A stretch of 64,000 bases of DNA from Nocardia flavorosea (lineage in GTDB: Bacteria; Actinomycetota; Actinomycetes; Mycobacteriales; Mycobacteriaceae): contig NZ_JADLQL010000005.1 of assembly GCF_015477805.1 (NCBI RefSeq), forward strand, positions 372,001 through 436,000, in the 5' to 3' direction. Of this stretch, positions 25,500-33,875 are shown piece after piece. The position numbers and the translations under genes are program-made. The notes below the pieces were generated by a model. It searched no databases, was not told the origin of the DNA, and saw only the letters and a program-made list of their open reading frames with translations. Every line of letters starts with the position of its first letter. The stretch's first letter is position 1.

Positions 25500-26444
25500 T
25501 CACCGGTACTGCCGCAGCATCGCCTCCGTCAGCTCGCGGATCCGTTCGCGTGCCTCCGGCGGTCCGGTCACGATGAAATCGTCGGCGAACTGCAGAAGCT
25601 GGCGGACATCCTCGACCACCCGGCAGGCCACACCGATACGCACCCGGCCATCCGCTTCCGGCGACAGGACCGTCAATCGAGTGCCGAGGATCCGTTTCGC
25701 GCGTTCCAGCTGGACGGCCGTCAGTTCGCCCTCGATCCGGACGGCTCCCGCGTTCTCCCAGCCCGCCGAAAGCTCCGCGGCCACCGCCGGCAAGGTCGCG
25801 CCGGCCCGCAGCCGCCTGGGTGTACGCAGCGCGCGCCAGCCGGCGATCCGTTCCAGCGAGTACAGGCGCGGCCGAGCCGATCGGTCGGCCACGAGATACC
25901 ACCGGCCGCCCTTGGCCAGTAGCCCGTAGGGGTCGACGACCTGCCAGGTGGCCTCGGTCTCGTCCGACCGGCGGTAGGCGACCCGCAACCGGACACCGCG
26001 TCGCAGATCGCCCACCAGCTCCGCCGGGCCGATTCCCGTGCCGGGCGGCCCGAACCACGGCCGGTTGTCCGTGGTGACCACCGCATGCACCGGCAACAGA
26101 TTCTCCGGGCGCCCCCGCCCCGGCGCCACCTTGCTCCTCGCCCGCCGTCCGTCGATCCCGCCGCCGAGTTGATCGCGTTGCGCATCGTCGAGCCCGGACA
26201 ATGCGAGATGGTCACGTTCGGCCGGGGTCAGCCGGGCGAGGTCGAGCGCGCCACCGGGCAACAACGTCACCCCACCCCATCTCCCCCGCCGGACCAGTAT
26301 CGGGAACCCGGCGTCCTGCAGCCATTGCACATCCCGGAACACCGTCCGCACCGATATGCCCAGTTCGGCGGCTAGATCGGTGGTGGTGACGGTTTCCCGC
26401 GACTGTAGGGCGATCAGCAGGGAAAAGAAGCGATCCGGCGTCAT
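25500..26444 (-). CDS. YafY-type WYL domain transcriptional regulator
   Basis: A 314-residue regulator. The N-terminal HTH_11 domain is RFFSLLIALQSRETVTTTDLAAELGISVRTVFRD with the wing GFPILVRRGRWGGVTLLPG. The WYL domain follows (GRWYLVADRSARPRLYSLERI, here KGGRWYLVA), and a C-terminal extension ends the protein. WYL proteins often sense nucleotides or ssDNA. It is divergent from a glyoxalase gene 93 bases away, a frequent pairing. Confidence 0.9.
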   Translation of the reverse strand: MTPDRFFSLLIALQSRETVTTTDLAAELGISVRTVFRDVQWLQDAGFPILVRRGRWGGVTLLPGGALDLARLTPAERDHLALSGLDDAQRDQLGGGIDGRRARSKVAPGRGRPENLLPVHAVVTTDNRPWFGPPGTGIGPAELVGDLRRGVRLRVAYRRSDETEATWQVVDPYGLLAKGGRWYLVADRSARPRLYSLERIAGWRALRTPRRLRAGATLPAVAAELSAGWENAGAVRIEGELTAVQLERAKRILGTRLTVLSPEADGRVRIGVACRVVEDVRQLLQFADDFIVTGPPEARERIRELTEAMLRQYR

Positions 26445-26537
26445 ACCGGAACATTCTTCCGAAAACCTGCCGGAACCTGTCAGGTATGGCAGCGAATCTC
26501 GTCTGGTCCACAACAACGGCAAGAGGAGAACACCCCC

Positions 26538-26903
26538 ATGACCACACCGAACATGTTCATCGTCTATGTCCGCGACGCGGCCGCCGCCGCCCGCTTCTAC
26601 GGCGATCTGTTCGAGATGAAGCCTGTTTTCGAAACCCCACGCTTCATCGCCTTCGACCTCGCCGGCGGCATCCAGCTCGCCGTGTGGAGCGGTGTCGACG
26701 AGAGCTTCTCCTTCTCCGGGCCTCGTACGACCGAACTCTGCCTCACCCTGCCCGGTGGCCGCGAGGAGATCGACAGCCATTTCCGGAAATGGGTCGATAA
26801 AGGCGTCGATATCGTCACCGAACCCTACGACGAGGTCTTCGGCCGGACCTTCGTGGCCGCCGACCCCGACGGCAACCTGATTCGCGTCGCCCCGGTGGAC
26901 TGA
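26538..26903 (+). CDS. VOC (glyoxalase/bleomycin resistance) family protein
   Basis: A 121-residue vicinal-oxygen-chelate protein: FIVYVRDAAAAARFYGDLF at the start and FVAADPDGNLIRVAPVD at the end. AAGAGGAGAA lies just above the ATG. It may be an enzyme or a ligand-binding resistance protein. The divergent WYL regulator is its likely controller. Confidence 0.9.
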   Translation: MTTPNMFIVYVRDAAAAARFYGDLFEMKPVFETPRFIAFDLAGGIQLAVWSGVDESFSFSGPRTTELCLTLPGGREEIDSHFRKWVDKGVDIVTEPYDEVFGRTFVAADPDGNLIRVAPVD

Positions 26904-26954
26904 GGCACGGTGTGGCGCCGGAGATGCCGGCGCCACACCGACCATCACAAGGCT

Positions 26955-27200
26955 CTATACGAAGTACACGAGCACCCGGCCGGCATTGCCCGGATCAGCC
27001 TCTCGACGCACATAGAGCTTCTTTACATGTTTTTGATCCAGAAAGGTCAGAACGCGGGCTTTGAGTTGCCCGGATCCCTTTCCTGGGATTATTTCCGCGA
27101 CCGGCGCACCGGAGCCGGCGGCGCGGATGAGAAACTGCCGCATCGCATGATCGATATCGCGATTGTTACGAAAAATGGGATGCAGGTCCAAACTGAGCAC
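26955..27200 (-). CDS. Stand-alone Smr domain protein
   Basis: An 81-residue protein that is little more than an Smr domain: LDLHPIFRNNRDIDHAMRQF with the DLH motif and EIIPGKGSGQLKARVLTFL with the GKG motif. Smr domains nick DNA or RNA and are best known at the end of MutS2. The GTG start follows AGGA by eight bases. Base composition is clearly lower in GC than its neighbours, which suggests recent acquisition. No partner gene is visible. Bases 27201-27435 hold nothing recognisable. Confidence 0.75.
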   Translation of the reverse strand: MLSLDLHPIFRNNRDIDHAMRQFLIRAAGSGAPVAEIIPGKGSGQLKARVLTFLDQKHVKKLYVRREADPGNAGRVLVYFV

Positions 27201-27435
27201 GAGACACGTCCTACATGCGGAAACTCCAGTGACGTAGCAATATACCGCTGCACAGCAACGCCCTCTCACCACCAGCACCCACTGTTGGAAATGGCTGCGA
27301 TTCGCCGGGTCGGGAACCGTTGCAAGACCGAGCGTTCCCGTATCGCGAGAGGCGACCCGGACCTGTGCTCCGTTTCGCACTACGCTCTTTGTCCAGTGCC
27401 GGATGCCGGTTCCGGTCGATACGAGGGGATCGCCG

Positions 27436-28914
27436 ATGCGACACGTGCTCAGAGCAGTGGTGCTGTCTCTGCTCCTGGGGCTCGCCGCGGCTACACAGGT
27501 AGGCGTGGTGACGGCGCAGGAACCCGGCCCGCCGGTGGTGAAGGTCGGTACCGAGGGCACCTATCCACCGTTCTCGTTCCATGATCCGGGCGACCGGCAG
27601 CTCACCGGCTACGACATCGAGGTGGTCCGGGCGATCGCCGACCGGGCCGGATGGGAACTCGAATTCGTCGAAACACAATGGGACGCGGTCTTTCCCGCCC
27701 TGGATTCCGGGCGGATCGATGTCATCGCCAACCAAGTCTCGGTCAACGACGAACGCCGCGCGAAGTACGGACTGTCCGACCCCTATACCTATTCGCGTGG
27801 CGTGATCGTCCGGCGTTCCGGTGACGAGCGGATCCAAACCCTGAACGATCTGGCCGGGCGCACGACCGCACAGTCCAGCACCAGCAACTGGGCTCAGGTC
27901 GCGCGGGACGCCGGCGCTCATGTCGAAGCGGTGGAAGGGTTCGCGCAGGCGGCGGCGCTGCTCACGCAGGGCCGGGTCGACGCGATCGTCAACGACAACA
28001 TCGCCGTACTCGACTATCTCGCCAGCACCGGGGCCACGGATATCGAGATCGTCGGGGATGCCGGCGAGGAGACCAGCGAGCAGGTCCTCGCCTTCCGCAA
28101 GGACGACACGGCCCTGCTCGACCAGGCGAACCGGGCACTCGACGCGCTGGCCGCCGATGGGACGCTCGCCGCCATCTCACAGAAGTACTTCCAGGCCGAT
28201 GTGTCGATACCCGACGGCGGCACCGCCGACCTGTCCCAGGGGCGCGGACCCCGCAGCACCTGGGAGGTGTTACGCGGGGCGGCGTGGCCGATGTTCGTCG
28301 GCCTGGTGAAGGTGACGATCCCGCTGACCGCGCTGAGTTTCGCCATCGGGCTCGCGCTCGCGCTGCTGGTCGCGCTGGCGCGGATATCGTCGCATCGGCT
28401 GCTCGCCGCGCCGGCCCGGGCGTTCATCTCCATCATCCGCGGCACGCCGCTACTGGTGCAGCTGTTCATCGTCTTCTACGGACTGCCGCAGATCGGGTTG
28501 AAGTTCGATCCGTTCCTCGCGGCGGTGATCGCGTTCAGTCTCAATGTGGCCGGTTATGCGGCCGAAGTGATCCGGTCGGCGATTCTGGCGGTGCCGAAGG
28601 GACAGTTCGAGGCGGCGGCGACCGTCGGTCTCGGATATGCGCAGACGCTACGCCGTATCGTCCTACCGCAAGCGACCAGAACGGCGGTGCCACCGCTGTC
28701 CAACACCCTGCTCTCACTGCTGAAGGACACCTCGCTGGGTTCGGTGGTGCTGTTGACCGAACTGTTCCGCGAGGCCCAGCTCGCGGCGGCCGAGAGCAAC
28801 GATTTCCTCGCCCTGTATACGTTCGCCGCGCTCTACTACTGGGTGATCTGCGCGGCCCTCTCCGCCGCGCAGAAACGACTGGAGACCCGACTCGACAGGT
28901 ATGTGGCCAAATAA
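27436..28914 (+). CDS. Polar amino-acid ABC transporter, fused substrate-binding protein and permease
   Basis: A 492-residue fusion. Residues 1-27 are a signal peptide; 35-260 are a family 3 solute-binding domain (KVGTEGTYPPFSFHDPG, GYDIEVVRAIADRAG); 290-490 are a HisM/GlnP-type permease (PAWAFISIIRGTPLLVQLF-like run and the EAA loop AATVGLGYAQTLRRIVLPQA). The tethered receptor is known in several Gram-positives. The ATPase gene overlaps the stop by one base (TAATG). Cargo is likely a polar amino acid or cystine-type compound. Confidence 0.9.
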   Translation: MRHVLRAVVLSLLLGLAAATQVGVVTAQEPGPPVVKVGTEGTYPPFSFHDPGDRQLTGYDIEVVRAIADRAGWELEFVETQWDAVFPALDSGRIDVIANQVSVNDERRAKYGLSDPYTYSRGVIVRRSGDERIQTLNDLAGRTTAQSSTSNWAQVARDAGAHVEAVEGFAQAAALLTQGRVDAIVNDNIAVLDYLASTGATDIEIVGDAGEETSEQVLAFRKDDTALLDQANRALDALAADGTLAAISQKYFQADVSIPDGGTADLSQGRGPRSTWEVLRGAAWPMFVGLVKVTIPLTALSFAIGLALALLVALARISSHRLLAAPARAFISIIRGTPLLVQLFIVFYGLPQIGLKFDPFLAAVIAFSLNVAGYAAEVIRSAILAVPKGQFEAAATVGLGYAQTLRRIVLPQATRTAVPPLSNTLLSLLKDTSLGSVVLLTELFREAQLAAAESNDFLALYTFAALYYWVICAALSAAQKRLETRLDRYVAK

Positions 28915-29705
28915 TGACCGACACCACTGAGCACAACTCCGAACCCGCGCGGATCCGGGTGCGCGGCCTGGAGAAGTCCTTCGGCGACCGGCAGGTGCTG
29001 CGCGGCCTCGACTTCGAATCCCGCCGCGGCACCTCCACCGTCCTGCTGGGCCCGTCGGGGTCGGGCAAAACCACCGTGCTGCGCTCCCTCAACGCCCTCG
29101 ATATCCCCGAACGCGGGGTGATCGGCATCGACGACGTCGAGATCGACTTCGCCCGGCTGCCCCGCGGCCGGGCCGGGCGCCGGGAAGCGAGCCGGTTACG
29201 CGCCCAAAGCGGAATGGTCTTCCAGTCGCACAACCTCTTTCCGCACCGCACGGTGCTGGAGAACATCATCGAAGGCCCCGTCGTCGCCCAGCAGCGGCCC
29301 CGGGAGGAAGCCGTCACCACGGCCCGGACCCTGCTGGATCAGGTCGGGCTCGGCGACCGCGCGGACGCCTACCCCTTCGAGCTGTCGGGCGGCCAGCAGC
29401 AGCGCGTCGGAATCGCCCGCGCCCTCGCCCTGAAACCGCAAGTCGTGCTGTTCGACGAACCGACCTCGGCACTCGACCCCGAACTGGTCGGCGAGGTACT
29501 CGCGGTGATCAAAGACCTCGCCACCCAGGACTGGACGATGGTCATCGTCACCCACGAAATCCGCTTCGCCCAGCAGGTAGCCGATCAGGTCCTGTTCCTC
29601 GACGACGGCGCCATCGTCGAACGTGGCCCCGCCGACCAGGTGATCGGCGACCCCCGCGAAGAACGAACCCGCCGCTTCCTCAAACGCATCCTCGACCCCG
29701 GGTAG
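28914..29705 (+). CDS. Polar amino-acid ABC transporter ATP-binding protein
   Basis: A 263-residue ABC ATPase of the GlnQ/HisP class. Walker A GPSGSGKTT, Q-loop MVFQSHNLFPHRTVLENI, signature LSGGQQQRVGIARAL, Walker B VVLFDEPTSALDP, and switch VTHEIRFAQ are all intact. It powers the fused receptor-permease encoded just upstream and is translationally coupled to it. Confidence 0.95.
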   Translation: MTDTTEHNSEPARIRVRGLEKSFGDRQVLRGLDFESRRGTSTVLLGPSGSGKTTVLRSLNALDIPERGVIGIDDVEIDFARLPRGRAGRREASRLRAQSGMVFQSHNLFPHRTVLENIIEGPVVAQQRPREEAVTTARTLLDQVGLGDRADAYPFELSGGQQQRVGIARALALKPQVVLFDEPTSALDPELVGEVLAVIKDLATQDWTMVIVTHEIRFAQQVADQVLFLDDGAIVERGPADQVIGDPREERTRRFLKRILDPG

Positions 29706-29714
29706 GTTGGCCGC

Positions 29715-29816
29715 ATGCCTGCGGTCGAGTCGGTTGTTTTCGATATCGGTGAAACGCTCCTCGACGACACCCGCGAGTTCGGCGCGCGAGCCGACTGGAT
29801 CGGCGTTCAGATCGAT
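29715..29816 (+). pseudogene. N-terminal fragment of a HAD hydrolase gene
   Basis: The ATG-started frame reads VVFDIGETLLDDTREFGARA, the start of a HAD-like hydrolase with the catalytic DIGET motif, then loses similarity after about 33 residues. In the next frame the sequence stays open to about 30080 (with WLLHLWNDGPHSMAEHG) but has no start and no family I recognise. The stretch 29706-30047 therefore holds gene debris, not an intact gene. Confidence 0.6.
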
Positions 29817-29997
29817 CCGGGCTCTCCGGTGGCCGTGAATCGAACGACCGGCAGGCGGATCAGTTCGAGGAACTCGGCCAGGTTCTCGGTGACCTTTCGA
29901 ATTCGCCACTGAAAGAGGCTGCGCCCGAGCCGTCGTGGGCGGAGCGAGAGAAGAGACAGCCACCGAAACTGCCTGACTGGCTGTTGCACCTATGGAA

Positions 29998-30034
29998 CGA
30001 CGGCCCGCACTCCATGGCGGAGCACGGGCCGTCG
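29998..30034 (-). terminator. Hairpin downstream of the DUF397 gene
   Basis: Ten-base arms CGACGGCCCG and CGGGCCGTCG are separated by 17 bases, 13 bases past the DUF397 stop. A probable terminator of the XRE-DUF397 operon; no long U-run follows. Confidence 0.55.
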
Positions 30035-30047
30035 CTGAAAAGGTTCG

Positions 30048-30245
30048 TCAGAAGTCGCCATGGCGCAATGCGCCGGTGAAGGCATCCCATTCATCAGCGG
30101 CAAATGCCAGCGCCGGGCCAGTAGGGTTCTTGGAGTCGCGGACACCGACCTCTCCACCGCGCAGGTGCGCTACCTCGACACATTCCTTACTCGCACCGCT
30201 GCGGCTGCTCTTGAACCAGCGAGCCCCGGACATGTCCACGTTCAT
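30048..30245 (-). CDS. DUF397 protein
   Basis: A 65-residue protein of the DUF397 family (WFKSSRSGASKECVEVAHL, VGVRDSKNPTGPALAF, then EWDAFTGALR). Such proteins sit next to DUF5753/XRE regulators in actinomycetes and are thought to modulate them. Its ATG overlaps the regulator's stop by four bases (ATGA). Confidence 0.9.
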   Translation of the reverse strand: MNVDMSGARWFKSSRSGASKECVEVAHLRGGEVGVRDSKNPTGPALAFAADEWDAFTGALRHGDF

Positions 30246-31126
30246 ACAAACTCCTTCGCAAGATCCCGGAACTTCTTCCGGCTGTCCTGTCCGTCCAAGG
30301 CGACACCCCGGATGACCTGGTACGCATCACGGTACCGGCGCACCGTTAGTGGTTTATCGGCGTATAGGTCTCCGGTGAAACCTTCTACATAGACCACCGG
30401 CGGCTCGACCTGATTTCCCTTCCCGCCCGGCCCGAAATCCAGGATGATGAACGACCCGATCTGGTCACCAGTGGGATAGCCCGCCGCGAACGGCAGCATT
30501 CGGATGCTTATGTTCGGTCGAGTACTCAGGTCGGCGATCGCCTTGAGCTGGGCGCTCATGACCGTGCGAGATCCGACGGCCCGCCGCAAAGCTGCTTCAT
30601 GCAACACCACGTTGTACTGCACCGGCCGAATCGAGCGTTTCAGTAGGGCTTGGCGTTTGATACGCATCTGCACGCGACGATCGATCTCGGCAGCGCTACG
30701 GTTCGGGTGCCCGGTCCGAATCAGCGCTCGTGCGTAGTCAGCCGTTTGCAGCAAACCTGGCACCAGTTCGGATTGGTAAACAGTCAGCTCGGTAGCAACC
30801 GTCTCGAGCCCGACATACACATCGAAGTTCTCCGGAATCAGATCCCCATAGGAATGCCACCATTCCTCTGTATTTGCCTGCCGCGCAAGTCCGACCAGCG
30901 CTTCGGCCAACTCCGGCTCCGCGTCGTAGATCCGGCACAGCTCACGCACGTCCACATCGCGGACTTTGTCCACATGCCCCTTCTCCACCCGCTGCAACAT
31001 GCTGGGGCTCCACTGGAGCAGTTCCGCCGCCGTGGCGATCGTGTATCCCGCCCCTGTGCGCAGCTCGCGTAGGTGCCGCCCCAACTGTCGTCGCGGAACC
31101 GTCGAACCCGCTGATGAACCTGACAT
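30242..31126 (-). CDS. XRE family regulator with DUF5753 domain (WhiJ-like)
   Basis: A 294-residue protein. Residues 10-70 are a helix-turn-helix (LGRHLRELRTGAGYTIATAA, LLQWSPSMLQRVEKG); residues 90-280 are DUF5753 (LVPGLLQTADYARALI, RRVQMRIKRQALL, VLHEAALRRAVG). WhiJ and its many Streptomyces paralogues have this layout and act with DUF397 partners in development or in strain-specific functions. The divergent three-gene set at 31372-32419 is a likely target. Confidence 0.9.
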   Translation of the reverse strand: MSGSSAGSTVPRRQLGRHLRELRTGAGYTIATAAELLQWSPSMLQRVEKGHVDKVRDVDVRELCRIYDAEPELAEALVGLARQANTEEWWHSYGDLIPENFDVYVGLETVATELTVYQSELVPGLLQTADYARALIRTGHPNRSAAEIDRRVQMRIKRQALLKRSIRPVQYNVVLHEAALRRAVGSRTVMSAQLKAIADLSTRPNISIRMLPFAAGYPTGDQIGSFIILDFGPGGKGNQVEPPVVYVEGFTGDLYADKPLTVRRYRDAYQVIRGVALDGQDSRKKFRDLAKEFV

Positions 31127-31371
31127 CGAACACGCCCTCCCTCTGTCACGATGAATTGCCCCGGCATTCACAGTAATCGGTGCTCAGCGGCTATGGACAA
31201 GTTCGCTTGAATATTCACCGAGGTTATTGGCGTGCCTGCGCCACCGTGGTGAGCTGGCATTGCGCCAGGAGGACAACGTACGGGTCGCTCCCGCTGTCAC
31301 CACTCGGTTCGCGCCACACCGGACCGGGCGCCCGCCTCTATTCCCAACCGAAAGCATCGAGGTACCACGTC

Positions 31372-31665
31372 ATGCGTCCAGAGCTTCCATTCCTGCCCAT
31401 CCGTCAACCGTCCGACCCCGCAATGGCCGGCACCCTGCGCCTCTGGCACGCACGCGAAGCCTGGGTCACCGACGATCCGGCGATCCTGCGCCGTCTCGCC
31501 GACGGACTGCGTCACCTTTCCGACGAACACCGCGCCGACGACTGCCGTTCCCAGGAACCCATCCGCAGCTACTCCCATGCCCACCAATTGATGGCTGCCC
31601 ACGCCGACCACACCTGCATCCGCTACACCACCGCCGCCGCATACACGACCGGAAAACGCTCATGA
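31372..31665 (+). CDS. Hypothetical protein, first of three coupled genes
   Basis: A 97-residue soluble protein of no family known to me. It has a tryptophan-containing alpha-helical start (AGTLRLWHAREAWVTDDPAIL) and an ADGLRHLSDEHRADDC helix. The start shown is the last ATG before the conserved-looking part. Its stop overlaps the next ATG by four bases. It lies 245 bases from the divergent WhiJ-like gene. Confidence 0.65.
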   Translation: MRPELPFLPIRQPSDPAMAGTLRLWHAREAWVTDDPAILRRLADGLRHLSDEHRADDCRSQEPIRSYSHAHQLMAAHADHTCIRYTTAAAYTTGKRS

Positions 31666-32180
31666 CCGAGCCGACACCATCCGTGCCATTCGGAGATACC
31701 CCGCACGCCCGCTGCGTCTTCTACCGTCGCGTCTGCGATCTCCCTGCCCGCATAGACCCACCCGAACTCGGCCGAATCACCGTCGCCTCCGGGCACCTCG
31801 CTGCCCTCGTTCTGCCTTCGGCTCTCGCACATGCCGTCCACACCGACCTCCAGCACTGCTATCGCCGAGACGCTGTCCCCGCCCTCGGCCCCGTCCTCTC
31901 GCATCCCCGCTCCGGCCGCTGGACCTTCCTCATCCGCCCCGATTTCCCCGACGACACCGCACTGTTCACCGAACTCTTTCGCCTCCACATCTCGCTCACC
32001 CACCCAGGCACCACCCTTGCCCTCCCGTCTCCCACCGACCGCGACACACACTTCCGCCGTTGGATCCACCTCCCCCACAACCCGTTCCGCCCCGCCGCCC
32101 ACACTGTTCTCGACTCCATCCGCGCCTGCACCGCCCGCACCGGCTGGCTGCGCACCTCCACCCTCGGACCCCGCCCATGA
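31662..32180 (+). CDS. Hypothetical protein, second of three coupled genes
   Basis: A 172-residue protein without signal or membrane segments. It begins around CVFYRRVCDLPARIDPPELG and carries GRWTFLIRPDFPDD and RWIHLPHNPFRPAA. The pattern suggests a small alpha/beta domain, perhaps nucleotide or ligand binding, but no catalytic motif is seen. Both ends overlap neighbours by ATGA, so all three genes are cotranslated. Confidence 0.65.
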   Translation: MTEPTPSVPFGDTPHARCVFYRRVCDLPARIDPPELGRITVASGHLAALVLPSALAHAVHTDLQHCYRRDAVPALGPVLSHPRSGRWTFLIRPDFPDDTALFTELFRLHISLTHPGTTLALPSPTDRDTHFRRWIHLPHNPFRPAAHTVLDSIRACTARTGWLRTSTLGPRP

Positions 32181-32419
32181 CCTCACCCCGCCCCCACGAA
32201 CCCGACCTCCACCTCAGCATCCACCTCCACGACCTCCGCCTCGACTACGCCGCCTGCCACACCGCCGCCCACCATTTCCTCCACGAATGGCGCACCCACC
32301 ACCCCGACGCCGCCACCATTCTCCCCGGCCGGCCCACCGGCCTCCCCCGCCTCCCCAACGAACGCCTCTACTTACACCGCTCAACTCGCAACCACCTGTG
32401 TGTCCCAGAATTTTCATGA
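32177..32419 (+). CDS. Hypothetical protein, third of three coupled genes
   Basis: An 80-residue histidine-rich protein (about 13 His, including HLSIHLHDLRLDYAACHTAAHH). The many histidines could bind metal, but the codons are simply C-rich and composition alone may explain it. It ends the coupled set next to the WhiJ-like regulator. No family recognised. Confidence 0.55.
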   Translation: MTSPRPHEPDLHLSIHLHDLRLDYAACHTAAHHFLHEWRTHHPDAATILPGRPTGLPRLPNERLYLHRSTRNHLCVPEFS

Positions 32420-32594
32420 TGGGCCAACGCGACATGCCGACCGGCCGGATCTCGGCGACAGCGCATCCGATACCGCCTAACCGGGCAAATCGTATGGCTA
32501 TCTCGCGAGATCATCCGCACAGGAATCAGGCCCGTTCCCGTCCATCTCGAGCATCACGGCCACAGGTCGACCCAGCGTCGACCTGCTTGCGTTC

Positions 32595-32861
32595 GTGCTG
32601 GCAGAAGCAGCAAGCGGCCGCGGAGTGACGATCGTGCCCTCCGACGCGGAGCTCACCACACAGCAGGCGGCCGACATGCTCAACGTGTCCCGACCGCATC
32701 TGGTGGCCCTCCTCGAAGCAGGGGAAATCCCTTTTCGTCTGGTGGGAACCCATCGACGCGTCAGATTCGACGATCTCTGCACCTACGAACGCCGGCTCGA
32801 GGAATCCGGTCGCGCCGCCGCCGACGAACTCTCCGAACTGGGACAGGAACTGGGAATCTGA
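32595..32861 (+). CDS. Excisionase-type helix-turn-helix antitoxin
   Basis: An 88-residue product with an excisionase/MerR-like DNA-binding domain: ELTTQQAADMLNVSRPHLVALLEAGEIPFRLVGTHRRVR. Homologues are antitoxins of PIN-domain toxins and carry about 40 more residues at the N-terminus. Here the frame upstream of the GTG still reads RPSVDLLAFVLAEAAS-like sequence but has no start codon before an in-frame stop at 32478, so the 5' end may be damaged. The toxin that should follow is gone (see 32863). Confidence 0.7.
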   Translation: MLAEAASGRGVTIVPSDAELTTQQAADMLNVSRPHLVALLEAGEIPFRLVGTHRRVRFDDLCTYERRLEESGRAAADELSELGQELGI

Positions 32862-32862
32862 G

Positions 32863-32883
32863 ATGGCCTGCGTGGTCGTGTAA
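32863..32883 (+). pseudogene. Remnant of a PIN toxin start
   Basis: One base after the antitoxin stop an ATG opens MACVVV and then stops. PIN toxins paired with this antitoxin type begin MA-V-V-DA, so this is probably the stub left after loss of the toxin gene. The next 230 bases show no intact gene, although the minus strand stays open in one frame without a start codon from about 33135 down to 32830. Confidence 0.5.
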
Positions 32884-33113
32884 CCGGAGCCGGATCCACC
32901 ACCCCGCCACAGATCGACGGAGCGCCCGCTTTGCGCGCCTCGACGAGGAGATCACCAGGCTCAATTATCTTTCTTGCCGCATACGTATACGAAATAGAAT
33001 CGAACGGTTCTTCTTTACCGAATTCAGAGACATCATCCTCGCAGCGTCGACCTGCCTCCGAATCGGTATCTATTCGCTTGGCGGAGACCCTGCGGTCATC
33101 GCCGTCGATCTCA

Positions 33114-33347
33114 TCAACCGAAAGGTCGTATGTCGTTCTCGGTCAGCGTTACTACTCCGAGCGTAGCACCGTCGGCAGCAACGAACTCTACCTCGTACGA
33201 GGACTCACCAGAGTCTGATCTGTACACGGCCACCACTGCCCCCACAGTGTCAGCAGGTATTTCTCCGCTACCTGATTCAATCCAGAAATGTCGGGTTTCG
33301 GGAGATACCACGTGCGCGAGTTTCACCACATCGCCTTCGCTGAACAC
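33114..33347 (-). CDS. DUF4926 protein, possible immunity factor
   Basis: A 77-residue protein with the DUF4926 pattern: EGDVVKLAHVV at the start, DTVGAVVAVYRS in the centre and YEVEFVAADGATLGVVTLTE with a closing acidic NDIRPF. Such small proteins are common downstream of toxin genes and inside mobile regions. It ends a minus-strand series that begins with two WXG100-like genes and is 75 bases past the membrane protein gene. Confidence 0.75.
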   Translation of the reverse strand: MFSEGDVVKLAHVVSPETRHFWIESGSGEIPADTVGAVVAVYRSDSGESSYEVEFVAADGATLGVVTLTENDIRPFG

Positions 33348-33422
33348 TCCGCTCCTCTACTTTTTGGTCGGAATCGCGGTAACTATTTTTCCGCGCCGAG
33401 ATCGTGGGCGCTTCCACTCCGT

Positions 33423-33875
33423 TTACCCGCTGCCACAGACAAAAGAAAGAGAAATAATATCCGACGAACTGTACGCGCCGGGAGGCTTATGTGCAGTATA
33501 CTGCTTCCATTTTACGGAGCCAGGGGGAACTCCCTGCACGTACACCCGGCAGCCGTCATCGAACTTTCCGGAGGTTACCCAGTCGTACCGTGTGGGCCCA
33601 CTGTCCCGAATAACCGACGAGATCTTCAAATCCGGAGCGGAGATCTTCTGAGATATTTGATCATCCCGCGGCCCTGCAAAGGCTATCTCGACACCTCCGT
33701 CGCCGACTGTGGACCTGTAGATCTGTTCATAGCCGGGAACTTCGATATCGTCCGCATGCTTCGCTTCGCCTTCGGGCTGGATTGCAATAACCCACCAGGA
33801 GATTGCCGCCGTCATGATTGCTATCCAAATCAGAAGCGTCAACTTGCCGCGCCGCGAGGAGGGGATCAGCAGCAT
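33423..33875 (-). CDS. Membrane-anchored protein, candidate immunity to the ESX toxin
   Basis: A 150-residue protein. One membrane helix lies at residues 13-33 (LTLLIWIAIMTAAISWWVI) after a short basic cytoplasmic start, so the remaining 115 residues are outside. That part has two cysteines (DDGCRVYVQG and SFVCGSG) that could form a disulfide. Its ATG lies ten bases inside the toxin gene's end, giving strict coupling. An extracytoplasmic protein coupled to a cell wall-attacking toxin fits an immunity role. No family recognised; the function is inference. Confidence 0.65.
   Translation of the reverse strand: MLLIPSSRRGKLTLLIWIAIMTAAISWWVIAIQPEGEAKHADDIEVPGYEQIYRSTVGDGGVEIAFAGPRDDQISQKISAPDLKISSVIRDSGPTRYDWVTSGKFDDGCRVYVQGVPPGSVKWKQYTAHKPPGAYSSSDIISLSFVCGSG

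Noticed and set aside
32060..32220. Insertion sequence between the coupled genes and the antitoxin
   Set aside because: No transposase motif, terminal inverted repeats or target duplication could be found.
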